NCBI RefSeq assembly: GCF_900110415.1
Contig: NZ_FODR01000006.1
Span: forward strand, 186,001-250,000
DNA from: Mucilaginibacter sp. OK283
GTDB taxonomy: Bacteria > Bacteroidota > Bacteroidia > Sphingobacteriales > Sphingobacteriaceae
Length of the DNA stretch: 64,000 bases
Direction: 5' to 3'
This document shows, piece by piece, positions 51,022 to 60,627 of the stretch. Made by a program: the position numbers and the translations under genes. The notes beneath the pieces were generated by a model. It was not told where the DNA came from. It did no database searches and was given only the letters and a program-made list of their open reading frames with translations. Position 1 is the first letter of the stretch. Each line of letters opens with the position of its first letter.

Positions 51022-51759
51022 TTAGATAACGCGTGCTTCGGTATGTAAAAGATTAACCAGTTTGGCCACGTCATCTGCGGCTACCAATGTAACCTGTCCG
51101 CGCGGGGCCGGTGTTTCATAACTGATGATTTCCGAAAATGTTTTTACCTCAACAGGTTCAACCACAACTAAAGGTTTGGTACGTGCCGACATAATGCCGC
51201 GCATGTTCGGGATCCGGGGCTCGGCAACACCCTCGGCAGTTCCGGCAACAAAAGGGAACGGAATGGTTAAAATTTCTTTGCCGCCTTCTATTTCCCGCTC
51301 AACTGTCGCCTCATTATCTCCTGCATCCAGCTTTTTAATGATAGATACCGAGGGAATATCTAAAAGCTCGCCCAGCATCCCGGCAACTTTTGATCCGTTA
51401 TAATCAATAGACTCGCGACCCGTCAGGATGAGGTCGAAAGCGTTAGTTTTTGCATATTGAGCAACCTGGTAAGCTACATACCATGCATCATGTGGCTTAG
51501 CGTTAATCCGTACCGCGTCGGTGGCACCAATGGCCAGCGCTTTGCGAATTGTGGCCTCGGTGCTTACTTCGCCAACATTGATAACTGTTACTGTGCCTTT
51601 ACCGCCGTCGGTTAATTCGATAGCCCGTGAAAGTGCTATCTCGTCGTAAGGATTTAATATAAATTGAACACCGTTGGTATTAAATTGGGTGTTGTTATCA
51701 GTAAAAGTTATTTTTGTGGTGGTATCGGGAACGTTACTTATACATACCAAAATCTTCAT
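51022..51759 (-). CDS. etfB: Electron transfer flavoprotein, beta subunit
   Basis: A 245-residue protein from ATG 51759 (MKILVCISNVPDTTTKITF); an upstream in-frame start is less likely. Motifs: FILNPYDEIALSRAIELTDGG, AIGATDAVRINAKPHDAW, DLILTGRESIDYNGSKVAGMLGELLDIP and EPRIPNMRGIMSARTKPL. It binds AMP and partners with EtfA. First gene of the etfB-etfA-DUF151 operon. Confidence 0.96.
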   Translation of the reverse strand: MKILVCISNVPDTTTKITFTDNNTQFNTNGVQFILNPYDEIALSRAIELTDGGKGTVTVINVGEVSTEATIRKALAIGATDAVRINAKPHDAWYVAYQVAQYAKTNAFDLILTGRESIDYNGSKVAGMLGELLDIPSVSIIKKLDAGDNEATVEREIEGGKEILTIPFPFVAGTAEGVAEPRIPNMRGIMSARTKPLVVVEPVEVKTFSEIISYETPAPRGQVTLVAADDVAKLVNLLHTEARVI

Positions 51760-51804
51760 AACAATAGGTTTTGGCAAATTTAACTAAAAAACATAGAGTT
51801 TAAA

Positions 51805-52146
51805 ATGGAGTTGAGCAGATTAGATAAGCTATTGGAATTTATTAAAAATGAACCTAACGACGAGTTTTTAAAATATGCGCTCGCTACCGAATATCTACGT
51901 CTTAATCAGGTAGATAAGTCTCTTGAATATTATGAAGACCTGGTAAATAACCACCCCGGTTATACCGGCACCTATTACCACTTAGGTAAACTTTATGAGG
52001 CCCTGAACCGCAAAGATGATGCTATTGCCACCTACGAAAACGGCATGAAAATCACCAAAGCCAAGCGCGATAACCATGCATTTTCGGAACTGCAGGCTGT
52101 TTACCGGCAGGCAATGGGTATTGAGGAAGATGATGACGATTATTGA
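51805..52146 (+). CDS. Small TPR protein
   Basis: A 113-residue soluble protein with two to three tetratricopeptide repeats (DEFLKYALATEYLRLNQVDKSLEYYEDLV, GTYYHLGKLYEALNRKDDAIATYENGM) and an acidic tail (GIEEDDDDY). It is divergent from etfB with a 45-base gap, implying closely spaced promoters. Function unknown. Confidence 0.85.
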   Translation: MELSRLDKLLEFIKNEPNDEFLKYALATEYLRLNQVDKSLEYYEDLVNNHPGYTGTYYHLGKLYEALNRKDDAIATYENGMKITKAKRDNHAFSELQAVYRQAMGIEEDDDDY

Positions 52147-52345
52147 TTTTGCCTATAGTTCATAGCAACTTCATTTTATTAAAAAAAACTATCATCAAAT
52201 TAGCCCTGAATTAACAATCAACGATGTATAATATTTTGCTTGTAGCTGAAGGTTCATAGTTCATGGTAGCTTCATTGGATTTTAAATAACTATTGCCAAA
52301 TTAGCCGTGAACTTACCATGAACAATGATCTATGAACCATGAACT
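52147..52345. repeat. Word-type repeats and hairpin (TTCATAGTTCATGG / CCATGAACTATGAA)
   Basis: The gap holds two imperfect direct copies of a roughly 90-base unit (TAGTTCATAGCAACTTCATT and TAGTTCATGGTAGCTTCATT, each followed by a TTAGCC(C/G)TGAA word) and ends in the inverted words ACCATGAACAATGATC and TATGAACCATGAAC. It can fold into several alternative stems. Confidence 0.6.
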
Positions 52346-52351
52346 AACACA

Positions 52352-53551
52352 ATGACCAAACGCCATCTATTATTTCTTCGCGATGTTTTGATGTACACCT
52401 TTACGGCTTTTGGCGGGCCACAGGCCCATATAGCTGTTTTGCTGCGCGAATTTGTACAAAAGCGCCGTTATATTACCGAGGAGGAATTAATGGAACTGAA
52501 CGCCTTATCGCAGGTATTGCCCGGCCCTTCATCAACTCAAACACTGGTAGGTATAGCCTGGAAAGTTGGCGGCCTACAATTAGCGCTGATAACTTTTTTT
52601 ATCTGGATTTTGCCTTCGGCCACCATAATGGGGATGGCTGCTATCAGCTATAAAATGTTTGCCAACCAAGCTAAGTTTAACCATGTGGTAAGTTATGTAC
52701 AGCCTGTAGCAGTGGGTATTGTTGCTTACGCTACTTACAGTTTTGCACAAAAGTTTTTGAAAACAAGGGTAAGCACCATGCTGGCTATTGGGTCGTTAAT
52801 TGCCACGCTGATATTACAAAATGCCTATGCTTTTCCGCTGTTGATTCTGTTAGGGGGGATCCTGTCATCAGCGATGGAGACGCAGCCACAGGAAAACGAG
52901 CTTAGGGTAAAGCTTTATTCCAATGTAAACCCCAACAAGGTAGCTTACTTTATAGGTATATTGCTGTTTTTTGCAGCCCTCGGTGCTATCATTAATCAAA
53001 CATCGCCATTCAGTTTACCTATCCGCCTCTTTGAGAACTTTTATCGCAACGGCATCCTCACATTTGGCGGCGGGCAGGTAATGGTACCTTTGCTTTATAC
53101 CGAATTTGTTGAAGTGAAACGTTATCTCAGTAGTTCGGAGTTTCTGTCAGGCTATGCCTTGCAACAGGCGCTTCCTGGGCCCACGTTTTCGTTTACTTCT
53201 TTTTTAGGAGGAATTACTTTAGGTAACAAAGGGTATGGTATTGGTGGTCAGATTGTTGGCAGTTTGGTGGCAGTGATAGGCGTAAACACCCCCGGGCTAA
53301 TTCTGATACTTTTTATCGTGCCTTTTTGGGAAGATCTTAAAAAAATAACACGTATCAAAAATTCGTTAAGCGGCATCAATGCAGTAGCTGTAGGCTTTAT
53401 GGCAACAGCTTTTATCCTGCTGGTACGCCCATTCGGCGGCAACTGGGTGGCTTATTTGTTAATGGCTTGTACTTTTGTGCTATTGAAATTTACCAAAATT
53501 AAAGCACCGTTGATTATAGTTTTTGGGGTGATTTTAGGATTGATAGTTTAA
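52352..53551 (+). CDS. Chromate transporter (ChrA family)
   Basis: A 399-residue long-chain CHR protein with two homologous halves. The first has FTAFGGPQAHIAVLLREFVQ and LSQVLPGPSSTQTLVGIAW; the second FYRNGILTFGGGQVMVPLLYTEFVE and ALQQALPGPTFSFTSFLGG. The paired FGG(P/G)...PGP motifs mark the family. It expels chromate or takes up sulfate-like anions. No chromate regulator gene is adjacent. Confidence 0.93.
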   Translation: MTKRHLLFLRDVLMYTFTAFGGPQAHIAVLLREFVQKRRYITEEELMELNALSQVLPGPSSTQTLVGIAWKVGGLQLALITFFIWILPSATIMGMAAISYKMFANQAKFNHVVSYVQPVAVGIVAYATYSFAQKFLKTRVSTMLAIGSLIATLILQNAYAFPLLILLGGILSSAMETQPQENELRVKLYSNVNPNKVAYFIGILLFFAALGAIINQTSPFSLPIRLFENFYRNGILTFGGGQVMVPLLYTEFVEVKRYLSSSEFLSGYALQQALPGPTFSFTSFLGGITLGNKGYGIGGQIVGSLVAVIGVNTPGLILILFIVPFWEDLKKITRIKNSLSGINAVAVGFMATAFILLVRPFGGNWVAYLLMACTFVLLKFTKIKAPLIIVFGVILGLIV

Positions 53552-53658
53552 ACCTTTGGCGTGGTGCAGCTGAAAGCTGCAATCATTGATAACCACGAGC
53601 TGAAAGCTCGCGGCAGCTATCAAAAACAAATCCGAAATCGAACATCCCAAATCCGAAA

Positions 53659-55221
53659 TTAAAATGGCGGCTCATCATCAATATCATCCATTCTCGACGG
53701 GCGGATTATAAAATTACTTTGCTTTTCAAAATCCTGCGATGGTGCAAGGCCGCTAAATGCGTTACCGGCAATAGGAGGGAAACTGTCCATGCCTTCTTCA
53801 AGGTTAGCAAATTTTACATATTTGCCTACAAATTTAAGCCTTACGGTGCCGGTTTCGCCGTTACGGTGTTTAGCGATAATAACCTCGCCTACACCCTGGG
53901 TTGGGTTACCGTCTTCGTCTTCAGTTAAGCCATAATATTCGGGGCGATAAAGGAACAATACCATATCCGCATCCTGCTCGATAGACCCCGACTCACGTAA
54001 ATCTGATAGCATTGGCCTTTTAGCATTACCCGGCCTGGTTTCTACGGCACGGCTTAACTGCGATAGCGCGATAACCGGTACGTTTAATTCTTTGGCTACT
54101 GATTTAAGGGCGCGCGAGATACTACCAATTTCCTGCTCACGGTTACCACCGCCTTTGCCGTCTGATGATTTACCATGCATCAGCTGCAGGTAATCGATGA
54201 TGATTAACTGGATGTCGTGCTGCGATTTCAGACGGCGGCATTTGGCCCTGAACTCAAATATATTTAACGCGGGGGTATCATCAATAATAAAAGTAGCTTT
54301 TTCCAGGCGGCCGATTTTTGAGTGGATCTGTTGCCATTCCCATTCTTCTAACGTTCCTTTACGGATCTTTTCCTGCTCAATTTCGGCCTCGCCTGCAATT
54401 AAACGATTTACTAACTGGACTGATGACATCTCGAGCGAGAACACTACAACAGGTTTGTCAAAATCAACCGCCGCGTTACGGGCACAGCTTAACACAAAGG
54501 CTGTTTTACCCATCGCGGGGCGGGCAGCTATAATTACCAGGTCGGATTTTTGCCAGCCCGAAGTCATACGGTCAAGCCCGGTAAACCCGGATGCCACGCC
54601 GGTTAAGCCATCTTTCTTATCTTTTAGCGATTCGATATCACGCAGGGCCTCCTGTACCAGGTCGTCCATTTTACGGGCGTCACGGCGTAAATTGCTTTGG
54701 GCTATCTCAAAAAGATTCTTCTCTGCTTTGTCAAGTAAATCAAGCACATCGCTGGTGTCTTCGTAAGCGCTGTTGATTGTTTCTGTAGAGATGCGGATCA
54801 GCTCGCGCTGGATATATTTTTGAATAATAATACGCGAGTGGAACTCGATATTGGCGGCAGATGCCACACGGCTGGTTAATTCGGTAATATAGTATGCCCC
54901 ACCAATCATTTCCAGGTCGCCTTGTTTGCGTAACTGGGCGGTAACGGTAAGAATATCTATCGGTTGCGATTTTTCGAAAAGCTCCTTAATGGCAGCAAAT
55001 ATTTTCTGGTGATTGTCGCGGTAAAAAACTTCAGATTTTAGTACGTCGATAACAGATGACAGCGCATCTTTTTCCAGCATCAGCGCACCTAAAACTGCCT
55101 CCTCCAGGTCTGTAGCTTGCGGGGGTAACTTGCCCATTCCAGTATAGGGAGTTGGGTTGGTAATTCGGCTGCGGCGTTCGTTTGTATTAGGCTTGTACTG
55201 ATTCTCGTTCTCAAAACTCAT
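53659..55221 (-). CDS. dnaB: Replicative DNA helicase
   Basis: A 520-residue hexameric helicase. The N-terminal domain (about 30-140) reads PPQATDLEEAVLGALMLEKDALSSV. The RecA-like domain has Walker A RPAMGKTAF, Walker B IQLIIIDYLQLM, VIALSQLSRAVETR and DLRESGSIEQDADMVLFLYRPEYY, the last conserved in all DnaB proteins. No intein is present. It unwinds DNA at the replication fork and loads primase. Confidence 0.97.
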   Translation of the reverse strand: MSFENENQYKPNTNERRSRITNPTPYTGMGKLPPQATDLEEAVLGALMLEKDALSSVIDVLKSEVFYRDNHQKIFAAIKELFEKSQPIDILTVTAQLRKQGDLEMIGGAYYITELTSRVASAANIEFHSRIIIQKYIQRELIRISTETINSAYEDTSDVLDLLDKAEKNLFEIAQSNLRRDARKMDDLVQEALRDIESLKDKKDGLTGVASGFTGLDRMTSGWQKSDLVIIAARPAMGKTAFVLSCARNAAVDFDKPVVVFSLEMSSVQLVNRLIAGEAEIEQEKIRKGTLEEWEWQQIHSKIGRLEKATFIIDDTPALNIFEFRAKCRRLKSQHDIQLIIIDYLQLMHGKSSDGKGGGNREQEIGSISRALKSVAKELNVPVIALSQLSRAVETRPGNAKRPMLSDLRESGSIEQDADMVLFLYRPEYYGLTEDEDGNPTQGVGEVIIAKHRNGETGTVRLKFVGKYVKFANLEEGMDSFPPIAGNAFSGLAPSQDFEKQSNFIIRPSRMDDIDDEPPF

Positions 55222-55527
55222 AAGGCAACAAAAATATACAAAAAATAGTTTACCGATGCTACTATTCCATCCACATAGTGTATTGAGGTTTTAAAGCAAT
55301 CATTCTCAATTTAATAATTTATAGTGTTGAATGCTTTTGATATTAACACACAATTGTTAGTAAGATGTTAGTTTGGATATTAAATAGCTCATTGATAGTT
55401 ACTTAAAACGGTGTTAATAAAGTTTGAAAATGTTAGTTGTAATGGTGTGAACCAAAATGTCAATTGAGTTCAATAACCGCTTAATCAATTAATATAGCTA
55501 TTTTTGCCAAAATATACCATATCAAAA
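55222..55527. other. AT-rich divergent intergenic region of dnaB and rlmB
   Basis: The region has no gene. A TATTTTTG element at 55499-55506 lies 22 bases before the rlmB start; no well-spaced TTG was found. Otherwise no structure was seen. Confidence 0.4.
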
Positions 55528-56295
55528 ATGACATTTAATTCAAGACCTCAGCGCGAAAGTAACCAGATGGTGTTTGGCATCAGGGCTATCATGGAAGCCA
55601 TCACTTCGGGCAAAGAGATTGAGGCATTATACATACAACGGGGTGCGGCCGGCGGCTTATCGCACGAACTAAAAGCCCTGCTTACCGAATATAATATTAC
55701 AGCACAGCAAGTGCCTATTGAAAAGCTCAACAGGCTCACGGCCAAAAACCACCAGGGCGCTGTTGCTTTTATTTCGCCAATTGTTTATCAAAAAATAGAG
55801 AACATTATTCCTGATGTTTTTGAAAAAGGCGAGGTGCCGCTGATATTGGTTTTGGATTCTATTACCGATGTACGCAACATGGGTGCTATAGCGCGTACTG
55901 CTGAATGCGCAGGTGTACATGCCATAGTTATCCCAGCGAAAGGATCGGCTCAGATTAACCCCGATGCTATAAAAACCTCGGCCGGTGCACTGTATAAGAT
56001 ACCGGTTTGTCGCCATGATAATTTTATGCAAACTGTTAGGTTTTTGCAGGAATCGGGCCTGCAGCTGGTTTGTTGTACCGAAAAAACCAAAGAAGATATT
56101 TACGTGCCAGATTATACCGCCCCGACAGCCATCATCATGGGATCGGAAGAAGATGGCATCCGCAACGAGATCATCCGCATAGCGGATCACCTGGCTAAAA
56201 TCCCGATGTTTGGCGAGATTGAATCGTTAAATGTATCGGTATCAACCGGGGTTATTTTGTATGAGGCGATAAGGCAGCGCGGGTTGATTAAGTGA
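55528..56295 (+). CDS. rlmB: 23S rRNA (guanosine-2'-O-)-methyltransferase, RlmB/TrmH type
   Basis: A 255-residue SPOUT enzyme from ATG 55528 (MTFNSRPQRESNQ). The N-terminal substrate-binding domain reads NQMVFGIRAIMEAITSGKEIEALYIQRG. The knotted catalytic domain has LILVLDSITDVRNMGAIARTAECAGVHAIVIP, NPDAIKTSAGALYKIPV, AIIMGSEEDGIRNEI and PMFGEIESLNVSVSTGVILYE. It methylates 23S rRNA or, in close relatives, tRNA; the RlmB assignment is the most likely. Confidence 0.92.
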   Translation: MTFNSRPQRESNQMVFGIRAIMEAITSGKEIEALYIQRGAAGGLSHELKALLTEYNITAQQVPIEKLNRLTAKNHQGAVAFISPIVYQKIENIIPDVFEKGEVPLILVLDSITDVRNMGAIARTAECAGVHAIVIPAKGSAQINPDAIKTSAGALYKIPVCRHDNFMQTVRFLQESGLQLVCCTEKTKEDIYVPDYTAPTAIIMGSEEDGIRNEIIRIADHLAKIPMFGEIESLNVSVSTGVILYEAIRQRGLIK

Positions 56296-56799
56296 ATAGT
56301 TGTCGGTGATTTTTAACTGATCAACTCGATCAGCCACGCAGCAAAACATCAAATAAAGTTTGTTGCCAATTTGCCGCGCCGGTTGGCAACCGTAAACCGT
56401 CAGGCGAATAACTTGTATTCCATATCCGGAAGTTCTGTTTTGCTAATCTGCTGTACCGTCCGTTGGCCGCAACATAAATATTTCTTTAGAAGAATATCGG
56501 CTAAAAGTTATTTTCAGGGCTTACAATAATGGCATAATCGTTTTTTTGCATAGCCACCGTTTTAAGAATTTTAATTCGGTTTAGCAGGCATAAAAATGGA
56601 TAATAATCTGTTATTTATCACTGAAATAAAACTAAATAATTACCGGGTGAATTTGATAACCATTTAAATAGTTTAAGCAGACAAAATGTTTTTCACTTAA
56701 TAATCATATTTGTTTAAAATTTAAAAGTAAATCCCTCGTTTATTCATAAATTTTTGTTACTTTAAACTTTTAAATCGGACTTTAAGATTATTTAAGATA
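56296..56799. other. Gene-free region upstream of recQ
   Basis: These 504 bases are AT-rich with no frame of quality. A CCAATTTGCCGCGCCGGTTGG hairpin-like segment lies near 56370-56390. Leftover coding of an older gene is possible but not recognisable. The recQ promoter should lie near the right end. Confidence 0.4.
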
Positions 56800-58995
56800 A
56801 TGATAGAAACTAAGAAGTCGCTATTTGATAACCTTCAGAATTTTTTCGGATTCGACAACTTTAAGGGGGAGCAGGAAGCGATAATCACTAATATCCTGGC
56901 GGGTAACGATACTTTTGTTATTATGCCTACAGGTGGTGGTAAATCCATGTGTTATCAGTTGCCGGCGCTAATGAGCGATGGTACTGCAATTGTAATTTCG
57001 CCATTGATAGCCCTGATGAAAAACCAGGTAGATCAGTTAAGGGCCTTCGGAGGCTCGGATAGTATAGCTCATTTTTTAAATTCGTCGCTTACCAAAGCAG
57101 ATATTGGCCGGGTTAAAGAGGATGTATTAGCTGGTAAAACCAAGCTATTGTATGTAGCTCCTGAGTCATTAACCAAACAAGAAAATATTGATTTTTTACG
57201 CCTTAACCAGGTATCATTTGTAGCCGTTGACGAAGCGCACTGTATCTCGGAGTGGGGACACGATTTTCGCCCCGAATACCGTAAGATACGGCAGGTGATC
57301 AGTAATATTGGGGATAATATTCCAATTATTGCGTTAACAGCTACGGCAACGCCAAAAGTTCAGCAGGATATTCAAAAAAACCTGCAAATGAACAATGCTA
57401 CCATTTACAAATCATCATTTAACCGGTCGAACCTTTTTTACGAAGTACGTGCCAAGCGTAACGTGATTAAGGAGATTGTAAAGTTTGTAAAACAAAACCA
57501 GGGTAAATCGGGCATTATTTATTGCCTCAGTCGTAAAAAAGTTGAAGAGGTTGCCGAAGCCCTTAACCTGAACGGTGTTAAAGCTCTGCCATACCATGCC
57601 GGGTTAGATCCTAAGGTGCGCGCCGATACACAAGACAAATTCCTGATGGAAGATGTTGACGTTATTGTGGCTACCATTGCCTTTGGGATGGGTATTGACA
57701 AACCGGATGTGAGATATGTAATTCACCATGATGTGCCTAAGAGCATGGAAGGCTATTACCAGGAAACGGGTAGGGCAGGCCGCGATGGCGGCGAGGGCGT
57801 TTGCGTTGCTTTTTATTCTGAAAAGGATATCGACAAGCTGCAAAAGTTCATGAAGGATAAACCTGTTGCCGAACGCGAGATTGGTACACAGATATTGAAG
57901 GAAGTTATTGACTATTGCGAATCGTCGGTTTGCCGCCGTAAGCAGTTGCTGCATTACTTTGGCGAGAACTTTAACGAGGCCGGCTGTAATAATATGTGTG
58001 ATAACTGTTGCGGCCATAAAGAACACTTTGACGGTGAAGAGCATTTACATAAAGCCCTGAGTTTGATTAAACACATTGGCGAGAAGTTTGACGATCATCA
58101 CATCATCAGCATCCTGATGGGGGAGGAAAACGCGCAAATTAAAAACTACGAGCACGACACCCTTGAGTACTATGGATCGGGCAAGGAGCAGGGTAAAAAC
58201 CTGTGGAATTCATTGCTGCGCCAGGCGTTGCTAAGCAATTATTTATCAAAAGATATCGACCAGTATGGTTTGCTTAGGTTAACCAAGCTTGGGAATTCGT
58301 TTATTGAGAACCCGCACAGCATCCGTTTTGTGATGAACCATGTGATAGAGGGGACAGATGACGATGATGAAGCAGACGGCCCTAAACAAGGCGGTGGCGC
58401 CCTGGATACCCAGTTGCTGCAAATGCTGAAAGACCTGCGTAAAAAGCTTGCCAAACAAAAAGGATTGCCTCCTTTTGTTATTTTCCAGGATCCATCACTG
58501 GAAGAAATGTGTACGCATTACCCTGTAAATACCGAAGAACTGAAACAAATTTCGGGGGTGGGTGCCGGTAAGGCTTTAAAGTTTGGTAAACCTTTTACCG
58601 ATCTGATTCAGAAGTATGTAGACGATAATGATATTGACCGCCCTGTTGATATGGTGATTAAAAGTGCCGCCAACAAATCGGCCCTCAAAGTTTTCATTAT
58701 TCAAAACATAGATCGTCATTTAAACCTGGATGACATTGCAGCCTCAAAAGGGCTTACGTACGAAGAGATATTGAAAGAAGTTGAAACCATAGTTAACTCG
58801 GGTACCAAACTTAACCTTAACTATTACATTGATGAGGTGATTGATGAGGATAAGCAGGAAGAGGTGTTTGATTACTTCCGCACCGCCGAAGCCGATTCGA
58901 TAGACGATGCCCTTGCCGAATTAGGTAATGATGATTATACCCGTGAAGAGGTGCAGTTGATGAGGATTAAGTTCCTATCGGAAATGGGGAATTAA
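56800..58995 (+). CDS. recQ: ATP-dependent DNA helicase RecQ
   Basis: A 731-residue 3'-5' helicase. Walker A is FVIMPTGGGKSMCYQLPAL and motif II VDEAHCISEWGHDFRPEY. The aromatic-rich loop, SAT-type motif ALTATATPKVQ and motif VI YYQETGRAGRDG are present. The zinc-binding cysteines (SSVCRRKQLLHYFGE, CNNMCDNCC) and the RQC region follow, then an HRDC domain (about 540-610, FQDPSLEEMCTHYPVNTEELKQISGVG). A C-terminal helical extension of about 100 residues exceeds E. coli RecQ, as in other Bacteroidota. Confidence 0.96.
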   Translation: MIETKKSLFDNLQNFFGFDNFKGEQEAIITNILAGNDTFVIMPTGGGKSMCYQLPALMSDGTAIVISPLIALMKNQVDQLRAFGGSDSIAHFLNSSLTKADIGRVKEDVLAGKTKLLYVAPESLTKQENIDFLRLNQVSFVAVDEAHCISEWGHDFRPEYRKIRQVISNIGDNIPIIALTATATPKVQQDIQKNLQMNNATIYKSSFNRSNLFYEVRAKRNVIKEIVKFVKQNQGKSGIIYCLSRKKVEEVAEALNLNGVKALPYHAGLDPKVRADTQDKFLMEDVDVIVATIAFGMGIDKPDVRYVIHHDVPKSMEGYYQETGRAGRDGGEGVCVAFYSEKDIDKLQKFMKDKPVAEREIGTQILKEVIDYCESSVCRRKQLLHYFGENFNEAGCNNMCDNCCGHKEHFDGEEHLHKALSLIKHIGEKFDDHHIISILMGEENAQIKNYEHDTLEYYGSGKEQGKNLWNSLLRQALLSNYLSKDIDQYGLLRLTKLGNSFIENPHSIRFVMNHVIEGTDDDDEADGPKQGGGALDTQLLQMLKDLRKKLAKQKGLPPFVIFQDPSLEEMCTHYPVNTEELKQISGVGAGKALKFGKPFTDLIQKYVDDNDIDRPVDMVIKSAANKSALKVFIIQNIDRHLNLDDIAASKGLTYEEILKEVETIVNSGTKLNLNYYIDEVIDEDKQEEVFDYFRTAEADSIDDALAELGNDDYTREEVQLMRIKFLSEMGN

Positions 58996-59012
58996 TATAA
59001 AACGATATAGGA

Positions 59013-59045
59013 AAAAAAGGGAAGCAATCATTGTTTCCCTTTTTT
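59013..59045 (+). terminator. recQ terminator
   Basis: AAAAAAGGGAA and TTCCCTTTTTT pair exactly around an inner GCAAT/ATTGT stem; a T run ends the 3' arm. Confidence 0.8.
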
Positions 59046-59087
59046 ATTGGCCAAAAATCTTAATTTTAATATTCAACTTTAAATCAA

Positions 59088-59921
59088 TTGGCAAAGGCTT
59101 TAAAACTGATCGCAATAATTTTGATTTTTGGAATATTGACGATATTGACTCAAATAGGCGGGGTTGTGTACCTGTTGTCGTTTTTTACGCATGCTATTAT
59201 TAAAAAGAAATTTGTCAACCGATACGCCATATTTGTTATAAAAACTACTACATTCCTTGTTCTTTATATTACATGCACATTTTTAATTGTACCTCCGTTG
59301 GCCAAATTATTGGGGCGGGTGCCTTTGCCGATGACAAGCACCAATAGCCTGCAACCGCTCAATATCTTGACATGTATTTTTAATCGTAACTATGTCCGGC
59401 CACAACTAAAAGATGTCGCTTTTAATGCCGGCAGGCAAATGAATGAAAGATATCCCGGTACGGTTATAAATTATTTGGATGCCAGTTTTCCGTTTATCAA
59501 TAGGTTTCCGTTATTTCCTCACCTAAGCCACAATGATGGTAAAAAGCTTGACTTTGCCTTTTGTTATATCGACAGCAAAACGTCACAATCAACAAATTCA
59601 ACGCCATCTCCTATAGGCTATGGAGTCAGCGAAATGCCACGACCAGATGAAATAAATACTGCGGCACTTTGCAGCCAGCAGGGATATTGGCAGTATAGTA
59701 TGGTCATAAAAATTGTACCCCAAAAAAACAAAGCGAATTTTTTGTTTGACAGCATGCGTACCAAAAAACTTGTGGAAATACTTGCCTCAGAAAAATCAGT
59801 AGGTAAAATATTCATTGAACCTCATTTAAAGGCAAGATTGAACCTCACTACAAGTAAAATACGATTTCATGGTTGCAGGGCCGTTCGGCATGACGATCAT
59901 ATCCACGTTCAACTTATTTAA
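59088..59921 (+). CDS. Membrane-anchored LAS-superfamily (MepA/VanY-like) metallopeptidase candidate
   Basis: A 277-residue protein beginning at TTG 59088. An in-frame stop at 59067 and the lack of ATG before residue 80 force a non-ATG start. Two N-terminal membrane helices (about 5-30 and 46-70) are followed by an external domain. That domain carries SHNDGKKLDF, fitting H-x6-D of the LAS peptidases, and ends in HDDHIHVQL, fitting their D/E-x-x-H-x-H. Such enzymes cut peptidoglycan peptides. I cannot name a family. The last 8 bases overlap the convergent CBM6-like gene. Confidence 0.65.
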   Translation: MAKALKLIAIILIFGILTILTQIGGVVYLLSFFTHAIIKKKFVNRYAIFVIKTTTFLVLYITCTFLIVPPLAKLLGRVPLPMTSTNSLQPLNILTCIFNRNYVRPQLKDVAFNAGRQMNERYPGTVINYLDASFPFINRFPLFPHLSHNDGKKLDFAFCYIDSKTSQSTNSTPSPIGYGVSEMPRPDEINTAALCSQQGYWQYSMVIKIVPQKNKANFLFDSMRTKKLVEILASEKSVGKIFIEPHLKARLNLTTSKIRFHGCRAVRHDDHIHVQLI

Positions 59922-60564
59922 AGTCTAAATAATCTAGGTTCATATTACCATTAGCAACAATGTGAAGTTTTAGCACATGTACACCTTTGGTTAAAGTTAT
60001 TGAGCCGATAGAGTTTGATCCGTTCCAATGATGCCATTGTCGCCAGGCAATAGTATCCTGGTTATTGTGGGTTGATGCTATTTTCATGGGGCCGGTAGCA
60101 TCTTTACCATCAACATCTATAGAGATAGCACCATCGCCATTTGATGTATATAAAACGCCTATAGCATAAGTTCCTGATTTGGTTACTTTAACCGTATAGT
60201 TAATCCATTCGCCGGGTTGTGTCCAGCCAACATAAAACTTGTTCATGTCACGCGGCACCTTGTTGTACGGGTTATCGTCAATATGGTCATGAGCTTTGGT
60301 GTACGATATATCAACACCTTCTTTCATTCTGAACTCATTTAAAAAAGTTCCGTTGGCGGGGTTAAGCTTGCCGCTGCCGTTATTGGTGCTGTCGCTGTCA
60401 TGATAGGCTACACCCTCGCCACCGGTATTATAAAATTCGCACTCCAGCCTGCCGGGCAGTTCCTGTATTTTATTTTGCCAGGGTTTGCCGGCACCAGTTT
60501 GCTTAAATGTAAAGGCATAGCAAAAAAACGCCATACCGAACAAGGACAACAGAATCGTTTTCAT
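59914..60564 (-). CDS. Secreted CBM6-like carbohydrate-binding protein
   Basis: A 216-residue exported protein (signal MKTILLSLFGMAFFCYAFTF). A single carbohydrate-binding module 6-like beta sandwich covers most of the length: RLECEFYNTGGEGVAYHDSD, VGWTQPGEWINYTVKVTKSGTYAIGVLYTSN and GVHVLKLHIVANGNMNLDYLDF. No catalytic domain is attached, which is unusual, as CBM6 modules mostly ride on hydrolases. It may bind a wall or surface glycan. Confidence 0.85.
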   Translation of the reverse strand: MKTILLSLFGMAFFCYAFTFKQTGAGKPWQNKIQELPGRLECEFYNTGGEGVAYHDSDSTNNGSGKLNPANGTFLNEFRMKEGVDISYTKAHDHIDDNPYNKVPRDMNKFYVGWTQPGEWINYTVKVTKSGTYAIGVLYTSNGDGAISIDVDGKDATGPMKIASTHNNQDTIAWRQWHHWNGSNSIGSITLTKGVHVLKLHIVANGNMNLDYLDFK

Positions 60565-60627
60565 TTTTGAGGCTATAGTTGGTTGGCCTAAGGTACCAAA
60601 ATCAACATAGATTTAACAACAACCGTT

